64,000 bases of DNA, taken from contig NZ_CP133078.1 of the NCBI RefSeq assembly GCF_030908465.1, forward strand, positions 62,001-126,000, written 5' to 3'. Positions 9,381 through 16,974 of this stretch are shown one piece after another; position 1 is the first letter of the stretch; each line of letters opens with the position of its first letter. A program made the position numbers and the translations under genes. The notes under the pieces were generated by a model, which had not been told where the DNA came from, made no database searches, and saw only the letters and a program-made list of their open reading frames with translations. The stretch is from Anaerotignum sp. MB30-C6 (lineage in GTDB: Bacteria; Bacillota; Clostridia; Lachnospirales; Anaerotignaceae).

Positions 9381-9411
9381 TAAAGCATGGGAATGAAAAG
9401 GGAGTGAAAAG

Positions 9412-9612
9412 ATGAAGAATTTGAGGATGAAAGCTGCCAGGGCGGCCTTAGATCTTTCTCAGGATGAGCTGGCTCAAAAGGTAGGTGTGACGAGGCAAAC
9501 CATTGGCATGATTGAAGCGGGGAAGTATAACCCCACGTTAAACTTATGTGTTGCCCTTTGTAAGGCTTTGGGGAAAACATTGGATGAACTTTTTTGGGAT
9601 GAAACGGAATAA
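9412..9612 (+). CDS. XRE-family helix-turn-helix regulator
   Basis: 66-residue DNA-binding protein consisting of a single HTH_3 domain: LDLSQDELAQKVGVTRQTIG is the two-helix motif, and MIEAGKYNPTLNLCVALCKALGKTLDELF completes the five-helix fold. Such short regulators (YozG-like group) commonly sit ahead of small membrane protein genes, as here. AAAGGGAGTG precedes the ATG. It is the first gene of an operon with the membrane proteins at 9627 and 10238, and probably self-regulated through the upstream inverted repeat (inference). Its 3' end is part of a sequence repeated downstream. Confidence 0.9.
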   Translation: MKNLRMKAARAALDLSQDELAQKVGVTRQTIGMIEAGKYNPTLNLCVALCKALGKTLDELFWDETE

Positions 9613-9634
9613 AAGGGGGTTTTATTGTGTTGGC
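9596..9634 (+). repeat. Gene-junction repeat, copy A
   Basis: About 39 bases covering the last codons of the XRE gene, its stop, the ribosome binding site and the GTG start of the next gene. It is matched with few differences at 10060-10099, where it joins the end of the membrane protein gene to the start of the shortened copy. Suggests unequal recombination. Confidence 0.75.
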
Positions 9635-10076
9635 TCGAAGAAAATTTGAAGATGAGCGTTTGGAAAATGTAAAAAATAAAATTACAACAGAGTGGTTTAT
9701 AGTAGTCTATTACTTTGGTTTTATTTCTGTTATTGTTAAAATATTTTTCCTTGATATTGTGGATTTAAATTATCTTATTATGGAACTTTTTTTACTACTG
9801 TTAACGCCGTTGTATTGCTATTTTCGTTCAAGGCAACTTGGTGTTGTCTTCCCCGAAGATAAGAGGTGTAAAAAAAGAATTTTTACTACAATAATCTTGA
9901 TTGCTGTTGCGTGGATTGCTTTGGCGGCATGGATAGGTGGTCGTGATTATGCCATTAGCTGGACAGCAAGCTTGTTATTATATGGCTATATTGCAGTTGC
10001 GGTAGGGGGGATCATCATTCCGTTAGAGAAAAAACGAAAGAAGAAGCTAGAAGAACAATGGGGTGAAACGGAATAA
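9627..10076 (+). CDS. Small membrane protein, family member 1
   Basis: 149 residues. An N-terminal charged segment (FEDERLENVKNKI) is followed by four likely membrane segments (about residues 25-42, 48-65, 83-103, 112-132) and a basic-acidic tail (EKKRKKKLEEQW). Function unknown; such proteins are frequent partners of short XRE regulators in clostridia. I believe they carry a DUF6773-type label but cannot confirm it. The start is GTG 9627, seven bases after AGGGGG. The motif RSRQLGVVF recurs as RSHQLGVVF in the paralogue at 10238. Confidence 0.75.
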   Translation: MLARRKFEDERLENVKNKITTEWFIVVYYFGFISVIVKIFFLDIVDLNYLIMELFLLLLTPLYCYFRSRQLGVVFPEDKRCKKRIFTTIILIAVAWIALAAWIGGRDYAISWTASLLLYGYIAVAVGGIIIPLEKKRKKKLEEQWGETE

Positions 10077-10099
10077 AAAGGGGGTTGTATTGTGTTGGC
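10060..10099 (+). repeat. Gene-junction repeat, copy B
   Basis: Second copy of the junction sequence found at 9596-9634: end of the membrane protein gene, ribosome binding site, GTG start of the shortened copy. Confidence 0.75.
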
Positions 10100-10220
10100 A
10101 CAAAGAACACTTGAAGATGGTCACTTTGAGAATGGGAAAACAATAACATCAACGGATTGGTATAGGGTATTTTGTTACTTTTGGAGGAAACTGGAAGAGA
10201 AGTGGGATGAAGCAGAGTAG
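10092..10220 (+). pseudogene. Internally deleted copy of the membrane protein
   Basis: A 42-codon frame starting GTG with its own AAGGGGG site. Its first 30 codons (VLAQRTLEDGHFENGK...) match the N-terminus of the 9627 gene and its last 11 (RKLEEKWDEAE) match that protein's tail (KKLEEQWGETE). The whole membrane part has been lost without shifting the frame. It could still be translated as a short soluble peptide, but is best read as a gene remnant left by recombination inside a tandem array. Confidence 0.75.
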
Positions 10221-10237
10221 TTAAGGAGGTATTTATT

Positions 10238-10675
10238 ATGAAAATCAAAGATGAAAGAGTAGAACAAACTAAAAATAAAATTGGGACAGAATTAATGCAG
10301 TTGATGTATCTGTTTATTGTACTTTCCTTTGTGGTAAAAGGATTGTATTTTAAAATGGATCTTTCCCAGTGTCTGACAGAGTATGTAATACTGATTGCGA
10401 CGCCCATTTATCAAATGGTACGCAGCCACCAATTAGGCGTAGTGTTTTCGACCCACCCCAAGGAGCAGATGACCCTGAAAAAGAATATTATTTCTGCAAT
10501 CGTAGGTATTGTAGTCTTCTATTTCTTTTGGCTTAGCAGTGGCAAGCAAGTGTCTAAAGAGTTTGCCGTTGGGTATATTACAACGTACCTTTTATTATTT
10601 TTCTTGATTCGGATAGCAGTTGTGCGTATGGAGGAACGCAGAAAGGAAAAACTGGAAAAAGAGTATGAAGACTGA
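10238..10675 (+). CDS. Small membrane protein, family member 2
   Basis: 145 residues, a diverged paralogue of the protein at 9627: the same charged N-terminus (IKDERVEQTKNKIGTEL), four membrane segments, the RSHQLGVVF loop in the middle and a charged tail (EERRKEKLEKEYED). AAGGAGG precedes the ATG by 8 bases. Function unknown. Together with the XRE gene and the shortened copy it forms a four-gene unit that ends at the terminator at 10709. Confidence 0.75.
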   Translation: MKIKDERVEQTKNKIGTELMQLMYLFIVLSFVVKGLYFKMDLSQCLTEYVILIATPIYQMVRSHQLGVVFSTHPKEQMTLKKNIISAIVGIVVFYFFWLSSGKQVSKEFAVGYITTYLLLFFLIRIAVVRMEERRKEKLEKEYED

Positions 10676-10708
10676 GAAAAAGACTAGAAAATCCTGAAAA
10701 AAGCAAAA

Positions 10709-10735
10709 AAAGCCTTGCAGTAGCAGGGCTTTTGT
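10709..10735 (+). terminator. Terminator of the XRE/membrane protein operon
   Basis: AAAGCC-TTGC and GCAG-GGCTTT arms around a 4-base loop, then TTTT. Confidence 0.75.
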
Positions 10736-10751
10736 GATATGTTGTTTTAGT

Positions 10752-10769
10752 GTCGGTCTTTATGCCGAC
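10752..10769 (+). promoter_or_regulatory. Hairpin in the rpsF leader, possible S6:S18 binding site
   Basis: GTCGG and CCGAC pair across a short loop, 65 bases ahead of rpsF. Ribosomal protein S6-S18 complexes autoregulate through leader hairpins with a CCG element in many bacteria; the position and CCG fit, but I could not match the full consensus. Confidence 0.3.
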
Positions 10770-10834
10770 CTGTAAAAAATCCTTGTTCTCCCAAGAAAGG
10801 GAGAGCCATAAGTCCAAAAGGAGGTGTAACCCAC

Positions 10835-11122
10835 ATGAACAAGTACGAATTAGCTATGGTTTTAAGTCCCGCACTGGACGAAGAAGGCAAAGTAGCAGAA
10901 GTAGCGAAGGTTCAGGCTACTTTGGAAAGATTCGGCGCGAAGATCGAAAAAGTTGATGATTGGGGCAAGAGAAAGCTCGCTTACGAAATCAAAAAAGTAA
11001 ACGAAGGTTTCATCAGCTTCACAACATTCGAGTCTCCCGCTGGTGCTCCCGCAGAAATCGAAGCACGTATGCGTATTATGGAAAGCGTTTTACGTTATCT
11101 CATTATCCGCAAAGAGGCGTAA
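10835..11122 (+). CDS. rpsF: 30S ribosomal protein S6
   Basis: 95 residues, normal length. Typical start MNKYELAMVLSPALDEE and the conserved WGKRKLAYEIKK and GFISFTTFESPAG segments. S6 binds the central domain of 16S rRNA together with S18, whose gene is two places downstream. AAGGAGGTG gives a strong initiation site. First gene of the standard rpsF-ssb-rpsR operon. Confidence 0.97.
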   Translation: MNKYELAMVLSPALDEEGKVAEVAKVQATLERFGAKIEKVDDWGKRKLAYEIKKVNEGFISFTTFESPAGAPAEIEARMRIMESVLRYLIIRKEA

Positions 11123-11138
11123 GTAAGGAGGCAATCCT

Positions 11139-11570
11139 ATGAACAAAGTGATTCTTATGGGCCGATTGACGAAAGACCCCGAGGTAAGATACTCTCAGGG
11201 AAGTGAACCTTTGGCTGTTGCTAGATACACTTTGGCGGTAAACCGCCGCTTTAAACGCCAAGGCGAGCCCGATGCTGACTTTATCAATTGCGTATCTTTT
11301 GGTAAAGCAGGCGAATTCGCGGAAAGATACTTCAAAAAAGGCCAGATGGTTAGCGTTGTCGGTAGAATTCAGGTTCGTTCCTGGGACGACAACGAGGGTA
11401 AAAAACGCTGGAGCACAGATGTTGTAGTAGAAGAACAGTACTTTGCAGAAAGCAAAGCATCTTTCGAAAGCCATAAGGCTGATACTCCTGCTGTGCCTAA
11501 GCAAACTGCCCAAGACGATGGTTTCTATCCTATTGATGAAAGCATCGAAGATGACGATCTGCCCTTCTAA
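11139..11570 (+). CDS. ssb: Single-stranded DNA-binding protein
   Basis: 143 residues. OB-fold N-terminal domain (MNKVILMGRLTKDPEVRY, FINCVSFGKAGEFAERYFKKGQMV, VVGRIQVRSW), a short variable linker, and the acidic DDDLPF tail that recruits replication and repair partners. It binds and protects single-stranded DNA as a tetramer. It lies 16 bases after rpsF with its own GGAGG site, in the conserved rpsF-ssb-rpsR order. Confidence 0.97.
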   Translation: MNKVILMGRLTKDPEVRYSQGSEPLAVARYTLAVNRRFKRQGEPDADFINCVSFGKAGEFAERYFKKGQMVSVVGRIQVRSWDDNEGKKRWSTDVVVEEQYFAESKASFESHKADTPAVPKQTAQDDGFYPIDESIEDDDLPF

Positions 11571-11597
11571 AATCCAGTAAAGAAGGAGGACTTAGAC

Positions 11598-11831
11598 ATG
11601 ATTCAGAAAAGACGTGGTGGTCGTAGAAAAAAACGCGTTTGCCAGTGTTGTGCTGATAAAGTAACAACAATTGATTATAAAGATGTAAATAAGCTGAGAA
11701 GATATGTTTCTGAAAGAGGAAAAATCCTTCCCAGAAGAATTACAGGCAACTGTGCTAAGCACCAGAGAGCACTGACAACTGCTATCAAGACAGCAAGACA
11801 TGTAGCCCTGATGCCCTATTCTCAGGACTAA
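11598..11831 (+). CDS. rpsR: 30S ribosomal protein S18
   Basis: 77 residues. Basic N-terminus ([11 protein letters not shown]) and the conserved [20 protein letters not shown] and GNCAKHQR segments. CQCC near residue 15 and NCAKH near 52 keep the cysteines of the zinc-type (C+) S18 form. AAGGAGG lies 8-9 bases before the ATG. Last gene of the operon, followed by a strong terminator. Confidence 0.97.
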   Translation: MIQKRRGGRRKKRVCQCCADKVTTIDYKDVNKLRRYVSERGKILPRRITGNCAKHQRALTTAIKTARHVALMPYSQD

Positions 11832-11840
11832 GAATATGAA

Positions 11841-11867
11841 AAAGACGGTTTTTACCGTCTTTTTTTG
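11841..11867 (+). terminator. Terminator of rpsF-ssb-rpsR
   Basis: AAAGACGGT and ACCGTCTTT stem with a tiny T loop, followed by T7. Confidence 0.93.
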
Positions 11868-11988
11868 TTGTTTAAAACTACTTTTCAAATATTAAAACCT
11901 CGCCAATGGTGGAGGCTATTTACATAGAAAGAAAAATTGCTTAAAATAAGAAGTAGTCAAGAAATACATATAGAATTATGAAAAATTC

Positions 11989-12210
11989 GTGGGATTATCA
12001 AGAAGATACATTAAAGAAAAAGAAAGGGATGGTACTTTGTTGTACTTATTATCTGCAGGAAGTAAAGGAGCAAGTAAAATTGCAGAAGAACGACCTGAAA
12101 TTTTACCATGGTTTTTAGGTTTTTTAACGGCTATGTTTTTGTTGAACTTGATGTTAGGTAAAATTAGAAGCAAAAAGCCCAATGATCGAGTAAAAAATGC
12201 AAAAAAATAA
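11989..12210 (+). CDS. Possible small membrane protein or frameshifted gene
   Basis: A 73-codon frame with a GTG start and one clear membrane segment (ILPWFLGFLTAMFLLNLMLG) followed by a basic tail (KIRSKKPNDRVKNAKK). There is no good ribosome binding site at the GTG. A second frame from ATG 11978 reads MKNSWDYQEDTLKKKKG and then loses sense at the point where this frame begins to look protein-like, which would fit a one-base frameshift near 12030. Function unknown. Confidence 0.35.
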   Translation: MGLSRRYIKEKERDGTLLYLLSAGSKGASKIAEERPEILPWFLGFLTAMFLLNLMLGKIRSKKPNDRVKNAKK

Positions 12211-12495
12211 TCTCTTGGAAAGATAACAAAACCCATAAGTTTATTTTTATTGCGGTAATAGGATGGGATGACAAGTCGTGATAAGTTTGCTTTGGAGCGA
12301 GCACCATTACAAACTGTTGTGGGTTACTGGTGAAAGAGTAAAAATCGGTCTAATAGGTGGATGGGACTGCTTTTGCTTCACACTTAGGTTTGTGTTAAGT
12401 ATTTCCAAAGCTTTGGGAAAAAAAGATAGAGGGGAAAAAGATGGAATAAATAGGTTTGCATACCAATAGAAATCGAAAAACCTAGAAAATTGCCG

Positions 12496-12524
12496 TTGAC
12501 AATCATTTTACAGGGCGATATAAT
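12496..12524 (+). promoter_or_regulatory. Sigma-A promoter of ribU
   Basis: TTGACA, 17-base spacer, TATAAT, just upstream of the FMN riboswitch; a perfect consensus. Confidence 0.93.
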
Positions 12525-12547
12525 GAATGTGTAATTAAATAGATGAA

Positions 12548-12657
12548 ATTCTTCAGGGCAGGGTGCAATTCCCGATCGGCGGTAAAGTCCGCGAGCGTTT
12601 TTACGCAGGATTTGGTGAGATTCCAAAACCGACAGTATAGTCTGGATGGAAGAAGAA
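12548..12657 (+). promoter_or_regulatory. FMN riboswitch (RFN element)
   Basis: Carries the hallmark blocks TTCTTCAGGGCAGGGTG, CCCGATCGGCGGTAAAG, GGTGAGATTCCAAAACCGAC, AGTATAGTCTGGATG and the closing GAAGAA, which pairs with the initial TTCTTC. Binds FMN and shuts off riboflavin synthesis or uptake genes; here it precedes ribU and a terminator. Confidence 0.97.
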
Positions 12658-12733
12658 TAAAAGTTTGATGTTTTTGCATGAAAAGTTTTTATTTGATTGC
12701 GAATAAACCTCAGCCTTTATTTTTTGCTTGTTT

Positions 12734-12758
12734 AGCCTGAAGATTTTCAGGCTTTTTC
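12734..12758 (+). terminator. FMN-controlled terminator ahead of ribU
   Basis: AGCCTGAA and TTCAGGCT stem with a 3-base loop, then TTTTT. It lies between the riboswitch and the gene, so it is probably its expression platform. Confidence 0.85.
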
Positions 12759-12839
12759 TTTTGAAATTTAGAAAAAGTTTGCTTACGTTTCTTGGTGAGT
12801 GTCCTGAAAATTTTAAACAAAAAATGGAGGAGAAGTAAA

Positions 12840-13421
12840 ATGGAAAATGTATCTTCAAAAGTAAATGTAACAAAGGGAAAGAAAAAAATGTCCACAAGAC
12901 TTATGGTTTCATTATCAATGCTTGCGGCAATCTCTATTGTATTGGTAGCGGCAATTCACTTTCCTTTGATTCCCGCAGCGCCATTTTTAGAGTATGATCC
13001 TGCTGATATTCCTATTTTGATCGGCACTTTTGCCTATGGCCCTGTGGCAGGCTTACTGCTTGCCATTGTTGTTTCTGTCATTCAGGGGGTGACAGTAAGC
13101 GCTGGTAGTGGTATTATTGGTATTGTGATGCATATTTTTGCAACAGGTGCATGTGCCGTTGTTGCAGGCAGCATTTATAAAAGAAGTAAAACCAGAAAGA
13201 ACGCTTTAATCGCTTTGGTAGCCGGCGCATTGGTTCAGACCGTTGCTATGGTTATTATGAACTTGATTTTTACACCTTTATTTATGAATGTGCCTTTGGA
13301 AGTTGTTATTTCTATGATGGTTCCCATTATTATTCCTTTCAACTTATTAAAGGCAGGTATCAACTGTGCTATGACATTTTTATTGTATAAATCCATTTCC
13401 CATTTACTGAAGGGAAATTAA
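12840..13421 (+). CDS. ribU: Riboflavin ECF transporter S component
   Basis: 193-residue membrane protein that captures riboflavin and works with a shared energising module (EcfAA'T) encoded elsewhere. Six membrane segments are apparent, and the family stretch FLEYDPADIPILIGTFAYGP contains the riboflavin-site residues. The FMN riboswitch upstream confirms the substrate class. ATG 12840 is preceded by GGAGGAG; the frame is open further upstream, but those codons lie over the terminator hairpin region. Monocistronic. Confidence 0.95.
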   Translation: MENVSSKVNVTKGKKKMSTRLMVSLSMLAAISIVLVAAIHFPLIPAAPFLEYDPADIPILIGTFAYGPVAGLLLAIVVSVIQGVTVSAGSGIIGIVMHIFATGACAVVAGSIYKRSKTRKNALIALVAGALVQTVAMVIMNLIFTPLFMNVPLEVVISMMVPIIIPFNLLKAGINCAMTFLLYKSISHLLKGN

Positions 13422-13459
13422 TGGGCCAAATAACTTTCTCATTCTACAAGTGAGGGGCT

Positions 13460-13490
13460 AAACGTATCCTTTTTTAGAAGGATACGTTTT
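13460..13490 (+). terminator. Terminator of ribU
   Basis: AACGTATCCTT and AAGGATACGTT stem, loop of about 5 bases, then TTTT. Confidence 0.88.
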
Positions 13491-13570
13491 CGCTGAGAGT
13501 AAAGGTCTTGTATGAATTTTGAATGTAAAAATAGCAACTAAGGTTAAGAAGCAAATATTCCTAAATCAAG

Positions 13571-13612
13571 AGGGCGTTCCTTTGACTGAACAAGAGGGAA
13601 CGACCTTTTTTT
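13571..13612 (+). terminator. Second hairpin with T tract between ribU and ddl
   Basis: CGTTCC pairs with GGAACG across about 18 bases, followed by CC and T7. Either a backup terminator for ribU or the end of a short undetected transcript. Confidence 0.6.
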
Positions 13613-13652
13613 GTATGGTATAAGCTGAAAAAGGGATTCATATATTTTTTTA

Positions 13653-13681
13653 TTGTCAGCGAAAGGCAGATTGCATATAAT
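13653..13681 (+). promoter_or_regulatory. Sigma-A promoter of ddl-murI
   Basis: TTGTCA, 17-base spacer, TATAAT, 46 bases before the ddl start. Confidence 0.85.
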
Positions 13682-13727
13682 GGTACTGATTGGACTCCGC
13701 TCGTAGGAGCAGAAAAGAGGTTTGTGC

Positions 13728-14801
13728 ATGAACAGAAAAACTGTGGTCGTATTATTTGGTGGACAGTCGTCGGAGCATGAAGTTTCCCGAATGTCTGCTA
13801 CAACAATGCTAAAAGCATTAGATAGCAAGAAGTATCAGGTCATTCCCGTGGGAATAACAAAAGAGGGGCAATGGCTTATCTATACAGGTCCCACAGAACA
13901 TATTAGTACAGGGCAATGGGAGAAGTATGCCACACCGGCAATTATTAGCCCAGATGCCAAACAAAGGGCGTTGTTAAAGATTGTGAACGGCCATATAAAA
14001 GAGATTCCCGTTGACGTGGTGATTCCCGCTCTCCATGGTGCATGGGGTGAAGATGGAACAATTCAAGGATTGTTGGAGATGGCTTGTATTCCATATGTTG
14101 GTTGCGGTGTTTTATCCTCCGCTGTTTGCATGGATAAAGTCTTTACAAAGCTAATTGCCAAGAACACAAATATCCCCCAGGCCAAATATGTTTGGTTTAC
14201 CAAAGAAGAGCTGGAGGAGATGGATAAATTGGTCGAGCGTGTAGAAAAGAAGTTGGGCTATCCTTGCTTCGTGAAGCCAGCGAATACAGGTTCATCCGTA
14301 GGGATTAGCAAGGCTAAGGATCAGGCAGCGTTGGTGAAAGCAATTCGCTTGGCAGCGGATTACGATAGAAAAATTATAGTAGAGGAAGCCATTATTGGCA
14401 GAGAGTTCGAATGCGCTGTTCTTGGCAATGAGGAGCCTATTGTAAGCGGTGTTGGCGAAGTTTTACCAGCAGCAGAATTTTATGATTATGATGCAAAGTA
14501 TAACAACAGCGAATCTCGTACCATTATTCCCGCACCGATTACGGAGTATGAGGAAAAAACAATGCGTAAAATAGCGGCAAAAATTTATCAGGCTGTGGAT
14601 GGCAGCGGCTTAGCCCGTGTAGACTTTTTTGTGGAAGAGGAAACAGGCCGTGTTCTTTTAAATGAAATTAACACGATGCCTGGGTTTACCTCCATTAGTA
14701 TGTATCCCATGTTGTGGGAGGCAGTTGGTGTACCCAAAGCAGAGTTGATGGATTGTTTGATTGAGTTGGCCCTCACCAGAGATAGTGGAATTCGAGGCTA
14801 A
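13728..14801 (+). CDS. ddl: D-alanine--D-alanine ligase
   Basis: 357 residues. Joins two D-alanines with ATP to make the dipeptide end of the peptidoglycan precursor, in the cytosol. N-terminal VVVLFGGQSSEHEVS, ATP-grasp core (YPCFVKPANTGSSVGISKA), and the metal-binding end DFFVEEETGRVLLNEINTMPGFT are all present. ATG 13728 follows AAAAGAGG by 8 bases; an in-frame TTG at 13722 is less likely. murI follows 17 bases later, so both genes feed cell-wall precursor synthesis from one transcript. Confidence 0.96.
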   Translation: MNRKTVVVLFGGQSSEHEVSRMSATTMLKALDSKKYQVIPVGITKEGQWLIYTGPTEHISTGQWEKYATPAIISPDAKQRALLKIVNGHIKEIPVDVVIPALHGAWGEDGTIQGLLEMACIPYVGCGVLSSAVCMDKVFTKLIAKNTNIPQAKYVWFTKEELEEMDKLVERVEKKLGYPCFVKPANTGSSVGISKAKDQAALVKAIRLAADYDRKIIVEEAIIGREFECAVLGNEEPIVSGVGEVLPAAEFYDYDAKYNNSESRTIIPAPITEYEEKTMRKIAAKIYQAVDGSGLARVDFFVEEETGRVLLNEINTMPGFTSISMYPMLWEAVGVPKAELMDCLIELALTRDSGIRG

Positions 14802-14818
14802 CTAGAAAGAAGGACCTT

Positions 14819-15622
14819 ATGGATAAAAGACCGATTGGTATATTTGATTCAGGGGTGGGTGGATTGACCGTAGTAAAACAGGTTATGAAGGTCATGCCCC
14901 ATGAAAATATTGTATATTTTGGTGACACAGCCCGTCTGCCTTACGGCAGTAAGTCAAAAGAGGCGGTAACGAAATTCTCCAAGCAAAATGTACGTTTTTT
15001 GCTGACAAAAGAGGTAAAAGCAATCATTGTTGCCTGTAACACAGCAAGCTCCAATAGCTTGGAGGAATTGCATAGCACTTTCCAGGTGCCTATTTTTGGT
15101 GTAGTAGATGCGGGGGTGGCAGAAGCCCTTCGTACTACAAAAAACAAAAAAATCGGCGTAATTGGTACGGCAGGTACGGTGCGTTCCGCTGCCTATGAGA
15201 ATATGATTCGTAAAGAGGATAACAACATGAAGGTGTTTTCTAAGGCGTGTCCTCTTTTTGTACCCTTGGCCGAGGAAGGTTGGACAGATAACGAAGTGGC
15301 TCGTTTGGCTGCAGAAAGATACTTGGCAGAGCTCCTGGAAGAAGGTATCGACTCTTTGGTTTTGGGCTGTACCCATTATCCACTGCTTAAAAGGTGCATT
15401 GGAACCATCGTTGGGGAAGATGTAAAGCTTGTGGACCCTGCAAAGGCCACGGCAAAACAAGTAAAGCTATTCTTGCAAGAAAAGGGTATATTAAACCTTC
15501 ATGAATCAAAGGGTGCCCGAAATTTTTATTTAAGTGACTACACGGATATGTTTTATTCTATTAGTCAAAAAGCTCTAAAACAGGGATATACCCCGGAAAT
15601 TATAGATATTGAACAATATTAA
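14819..15622 (+). CDS. murI: Glutamate racemase
   Basis: 267 residues. Interconverts L- and D-glutamate, supplying D-Glu for peptidoglycan. Family motifs are present: IGIFDSGVGGLTV at the N-terminus, the first catalytic cysteine in VACNTASS and the second in LGCTHYPLL. Cofactor-independent cytosolic enzyme. AAGAAGGA precedes the ATG. Downstream gene of the ddl-murI operon. Confidence 0.96.
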   Translation: MDKRPIGIFDSGVGGLTVVKQVMKVMPHENIVYFGDTARLPYGSKSKEAVTKFSKQNVRFLLTKEVKAIIVACNTASSNSLEELHSTFQVPIFGVVDAGVAEALRTTKNKKIGVIGTAGTVRSAAYENMIRKEDNNMKVFSKACPLFVPLAEEGWTDNEVARLAAERYLAELLEEGIDSLVLGCTHYPLLKRCIGTIVGEDVKLVDPAKATAKQVKLFLQEKGILNLHESKGARNFYLSDYTDMFYSISQKALKQGYTPEIIDIEQY

Positions 15623-15962
15623 TGAAAAGGGAAGGATGTTTAAGGGATTGTTGCAATCTTTTATGACAGTTTTCCCTTGTATTTTTAATACTGGATCCAT
15701 TACGGGGAAATTCAGTTACACGGGGAGAAGGCATGGTGGCATTTGAAAAGAAAACGAAACGGGTAATGGATGAGGTTTATTAGAATAATAGGAAAAAAGG
15801 ACAGGATAGCATCCTGTCCTTTTTTAAGGGGAAGAAGTAGAAAGAATGTTATTGTATGGGGGAGAATAACATCCTCGTAGTCAGTATTGCCTGTTTGGAA
15901 AAAAATATTCAGCCCGATAAAAACTTTTATAGATAAGAATTATTATTATTTAGTAAAATATA
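15623..15962. other. Intergenic stretch after murI
   Basis: About 340 bases with no supported gene. It includes the murI terminator at 15797. A 16-codon frame at about 15733 has a GGGGAGAAGG site but no other support. Confidence 0.5.
15797..15826 (+). terminator. Terminator downstream of murI
   Basis: AAGGACAGGAT and ATCCTGTCCTT stem with a 3-base loop, then T6. It lies 175 bases beyond the murI stop. Confidence 0.9.
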
Positions 15963-15991
15963 TTGATTTATTGTTCTACGTATGTTATACT
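15963..15991 (+). promoter_or_regulatory. Sigma-A promoter of trxA
   Basis: TTGATT, 17-base spacer, TATACT, 57 bases before the thioredoxin start. Confidence 0.75.
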
Positions 15992-16048
15992 CAAAAAAAA
16001 GAATAAGTTCATTGATTTTGGTTAAAATCAGAATTAGGAGGAATGAAA

Positions 16049-16366
16049 ATGTTACAGATTAAATCAGATAAATTTCAAAAAGAAGTAATCGAAAGCAAAG
16101 TACCTGTTTTGGTTGATTTTTCCGCTACATGGTGTGGCCCTTGTAAGATGATGGGTCCTGTATTGGAGCAGCTTTCTGCTGAATATGAAGGTAAGGCAAA
16201 AGTGTTTAAAGTAGACATTGACGAATCTATGGATTTAGCAGAAAAATATCAAATCATGAGTGTACCCAATATGTTATTTTTCAAAAATGGTAAGGCAGTA
16301 GATGGCGTTGTTGGCGTAACACCCCCTGCAATTTTGAAGCAGAAACTTGATAGTATCGTCGAGTAA
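16049..16366 (+). CDS. trxA: Thioredoxin
   Basis: 105 residues with the active site WCGPC (Cys29, Cys32) and the cis-proline segment MSVPNMLFF. Reduces protein disulfides in the cytosol. ATG 16049 was chosen because AGGAGG ends 7 bases upstream; an in-frame ATG at 16043 would sit on top of that site. Flanked by its own promoter and terminator, so monocistronic. No thioredoxin reductase gene is in the window. Confidence 0.96.
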   Translation: MLQIKSDKFQKEVIESKVPVLVDFSATWCGPCKMMGPVLEQLSAEYEGKAKVFKVDIDESMDLAEKYQIMSVPNMLFFKNGKAVDGVVGVTPPAILKQKLDSIVE

Positions 16367-16404
16367 AAGGCTAGAAAACATCTCCTCATAGATATTTATT
16401 AGGG

Positions 16405-16436
16405 ACACCGCAAGAGTATTTCTTGCGGTGTTTTTT
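16405..16436 (+). terminator. Terminator of trxA
   Basis: ACACCGCAAGA and TCTTGCGGTGT stem, 5-base loop, then T6. Confidence 0.94.
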
Positions 16437-16630
16437 GTATTTTTATTGATACAAATTTGTAGAAATATTTAGCGTCAAACCATATAAAAAGTACATATGT
16501 AGAAATTTATTTGGGATTTATGTATGTGAATAAGTACAATCCATCTGGAAACTTGGTATTTTTGCCGATACAAAAGAGACAGTGTATAAAAAAATATACA
16601 ATTCATGAAAAAACCTTGGAAATGGCTCCG

Positions 16631-16659
16631 TTGACAGCGAAAAAATAAAGTGGTATCGT
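16631..16659 (+). promoter_or_regulatory. Promoter of the small protein gene at 16704
   Basis: TTGACA, 17-base spacer, TATCGT. A second possible promoter (TTGCCG, 17 bases, TATAAA) lies at 16562-16590. Confidence 0.55.
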
Positions 16660-16703
16660 TTTGTCATTCCATTTTTAAGAAAAGTAGAGAGAGGTTTTTT
16701 TCC

Positions 16704-16844
16704 ATGAATTGTGCTGTTGCAAATACAACTCAATATGGTCTTGTTATGATGATTAGCACTATCCTTCTGGTCCTCCTGGTTATTATTTTGGGCAAAGAGA
16801 AGAGTAGTGCCAATTGTCATGTGATAAAACCTCTGATTTATTGA
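16704..16844 (+). CDS. Single-span small membrane protein, 46 residues
   Basis: Starts MNCAVANTTQYGLVMMISTI and has one strongly hydrophobic segment (ISTILLVLLVIILG) followed by a charged, Cys-containing tail. An AGAGAGAGG site lies ahead of the ATG. The frame is open further upstream to 16650, but that part overlaps the promoter. A promoter in front and a terminator behind make a real short gene plausible. Function unknown. Confidence 0.55.
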   Translation: MNCAVANTTQYGLVMMISTILLVLLVIILGKEKSSANCHVIKPLIY

Positions 16845-16881
16845 AATAGGAGAGAAAAAGGCTCTTAGATTATGAATGAGG

Positions 16882-16914
16882 AAAGGACTCGTGGCGATAG
16901 CCGTGGGTCCTTTT
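16882..16914 (+). terminator. Terminator ahead of the lactate permease gene
   Basis: AAAGGACTCGTGGC pairs with GCCGTGGGTCCTTT (some G-U) around a GATA loop, followed by a T-rich stretch. Confidence 0.8.
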
Positions 16915-16974
16915 ATTTTTTAAAAATGGAAATAAAAGTGATGTAATTCTTGAAAGTACGAAAAAGGAGATGGT

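Noticed and set aside
12278-12469. 63-codon frame ahead of the FMN riboswitch
   Set aside because: No start signal, low-complexity end, overlaps the region leading into the ribU promoter.
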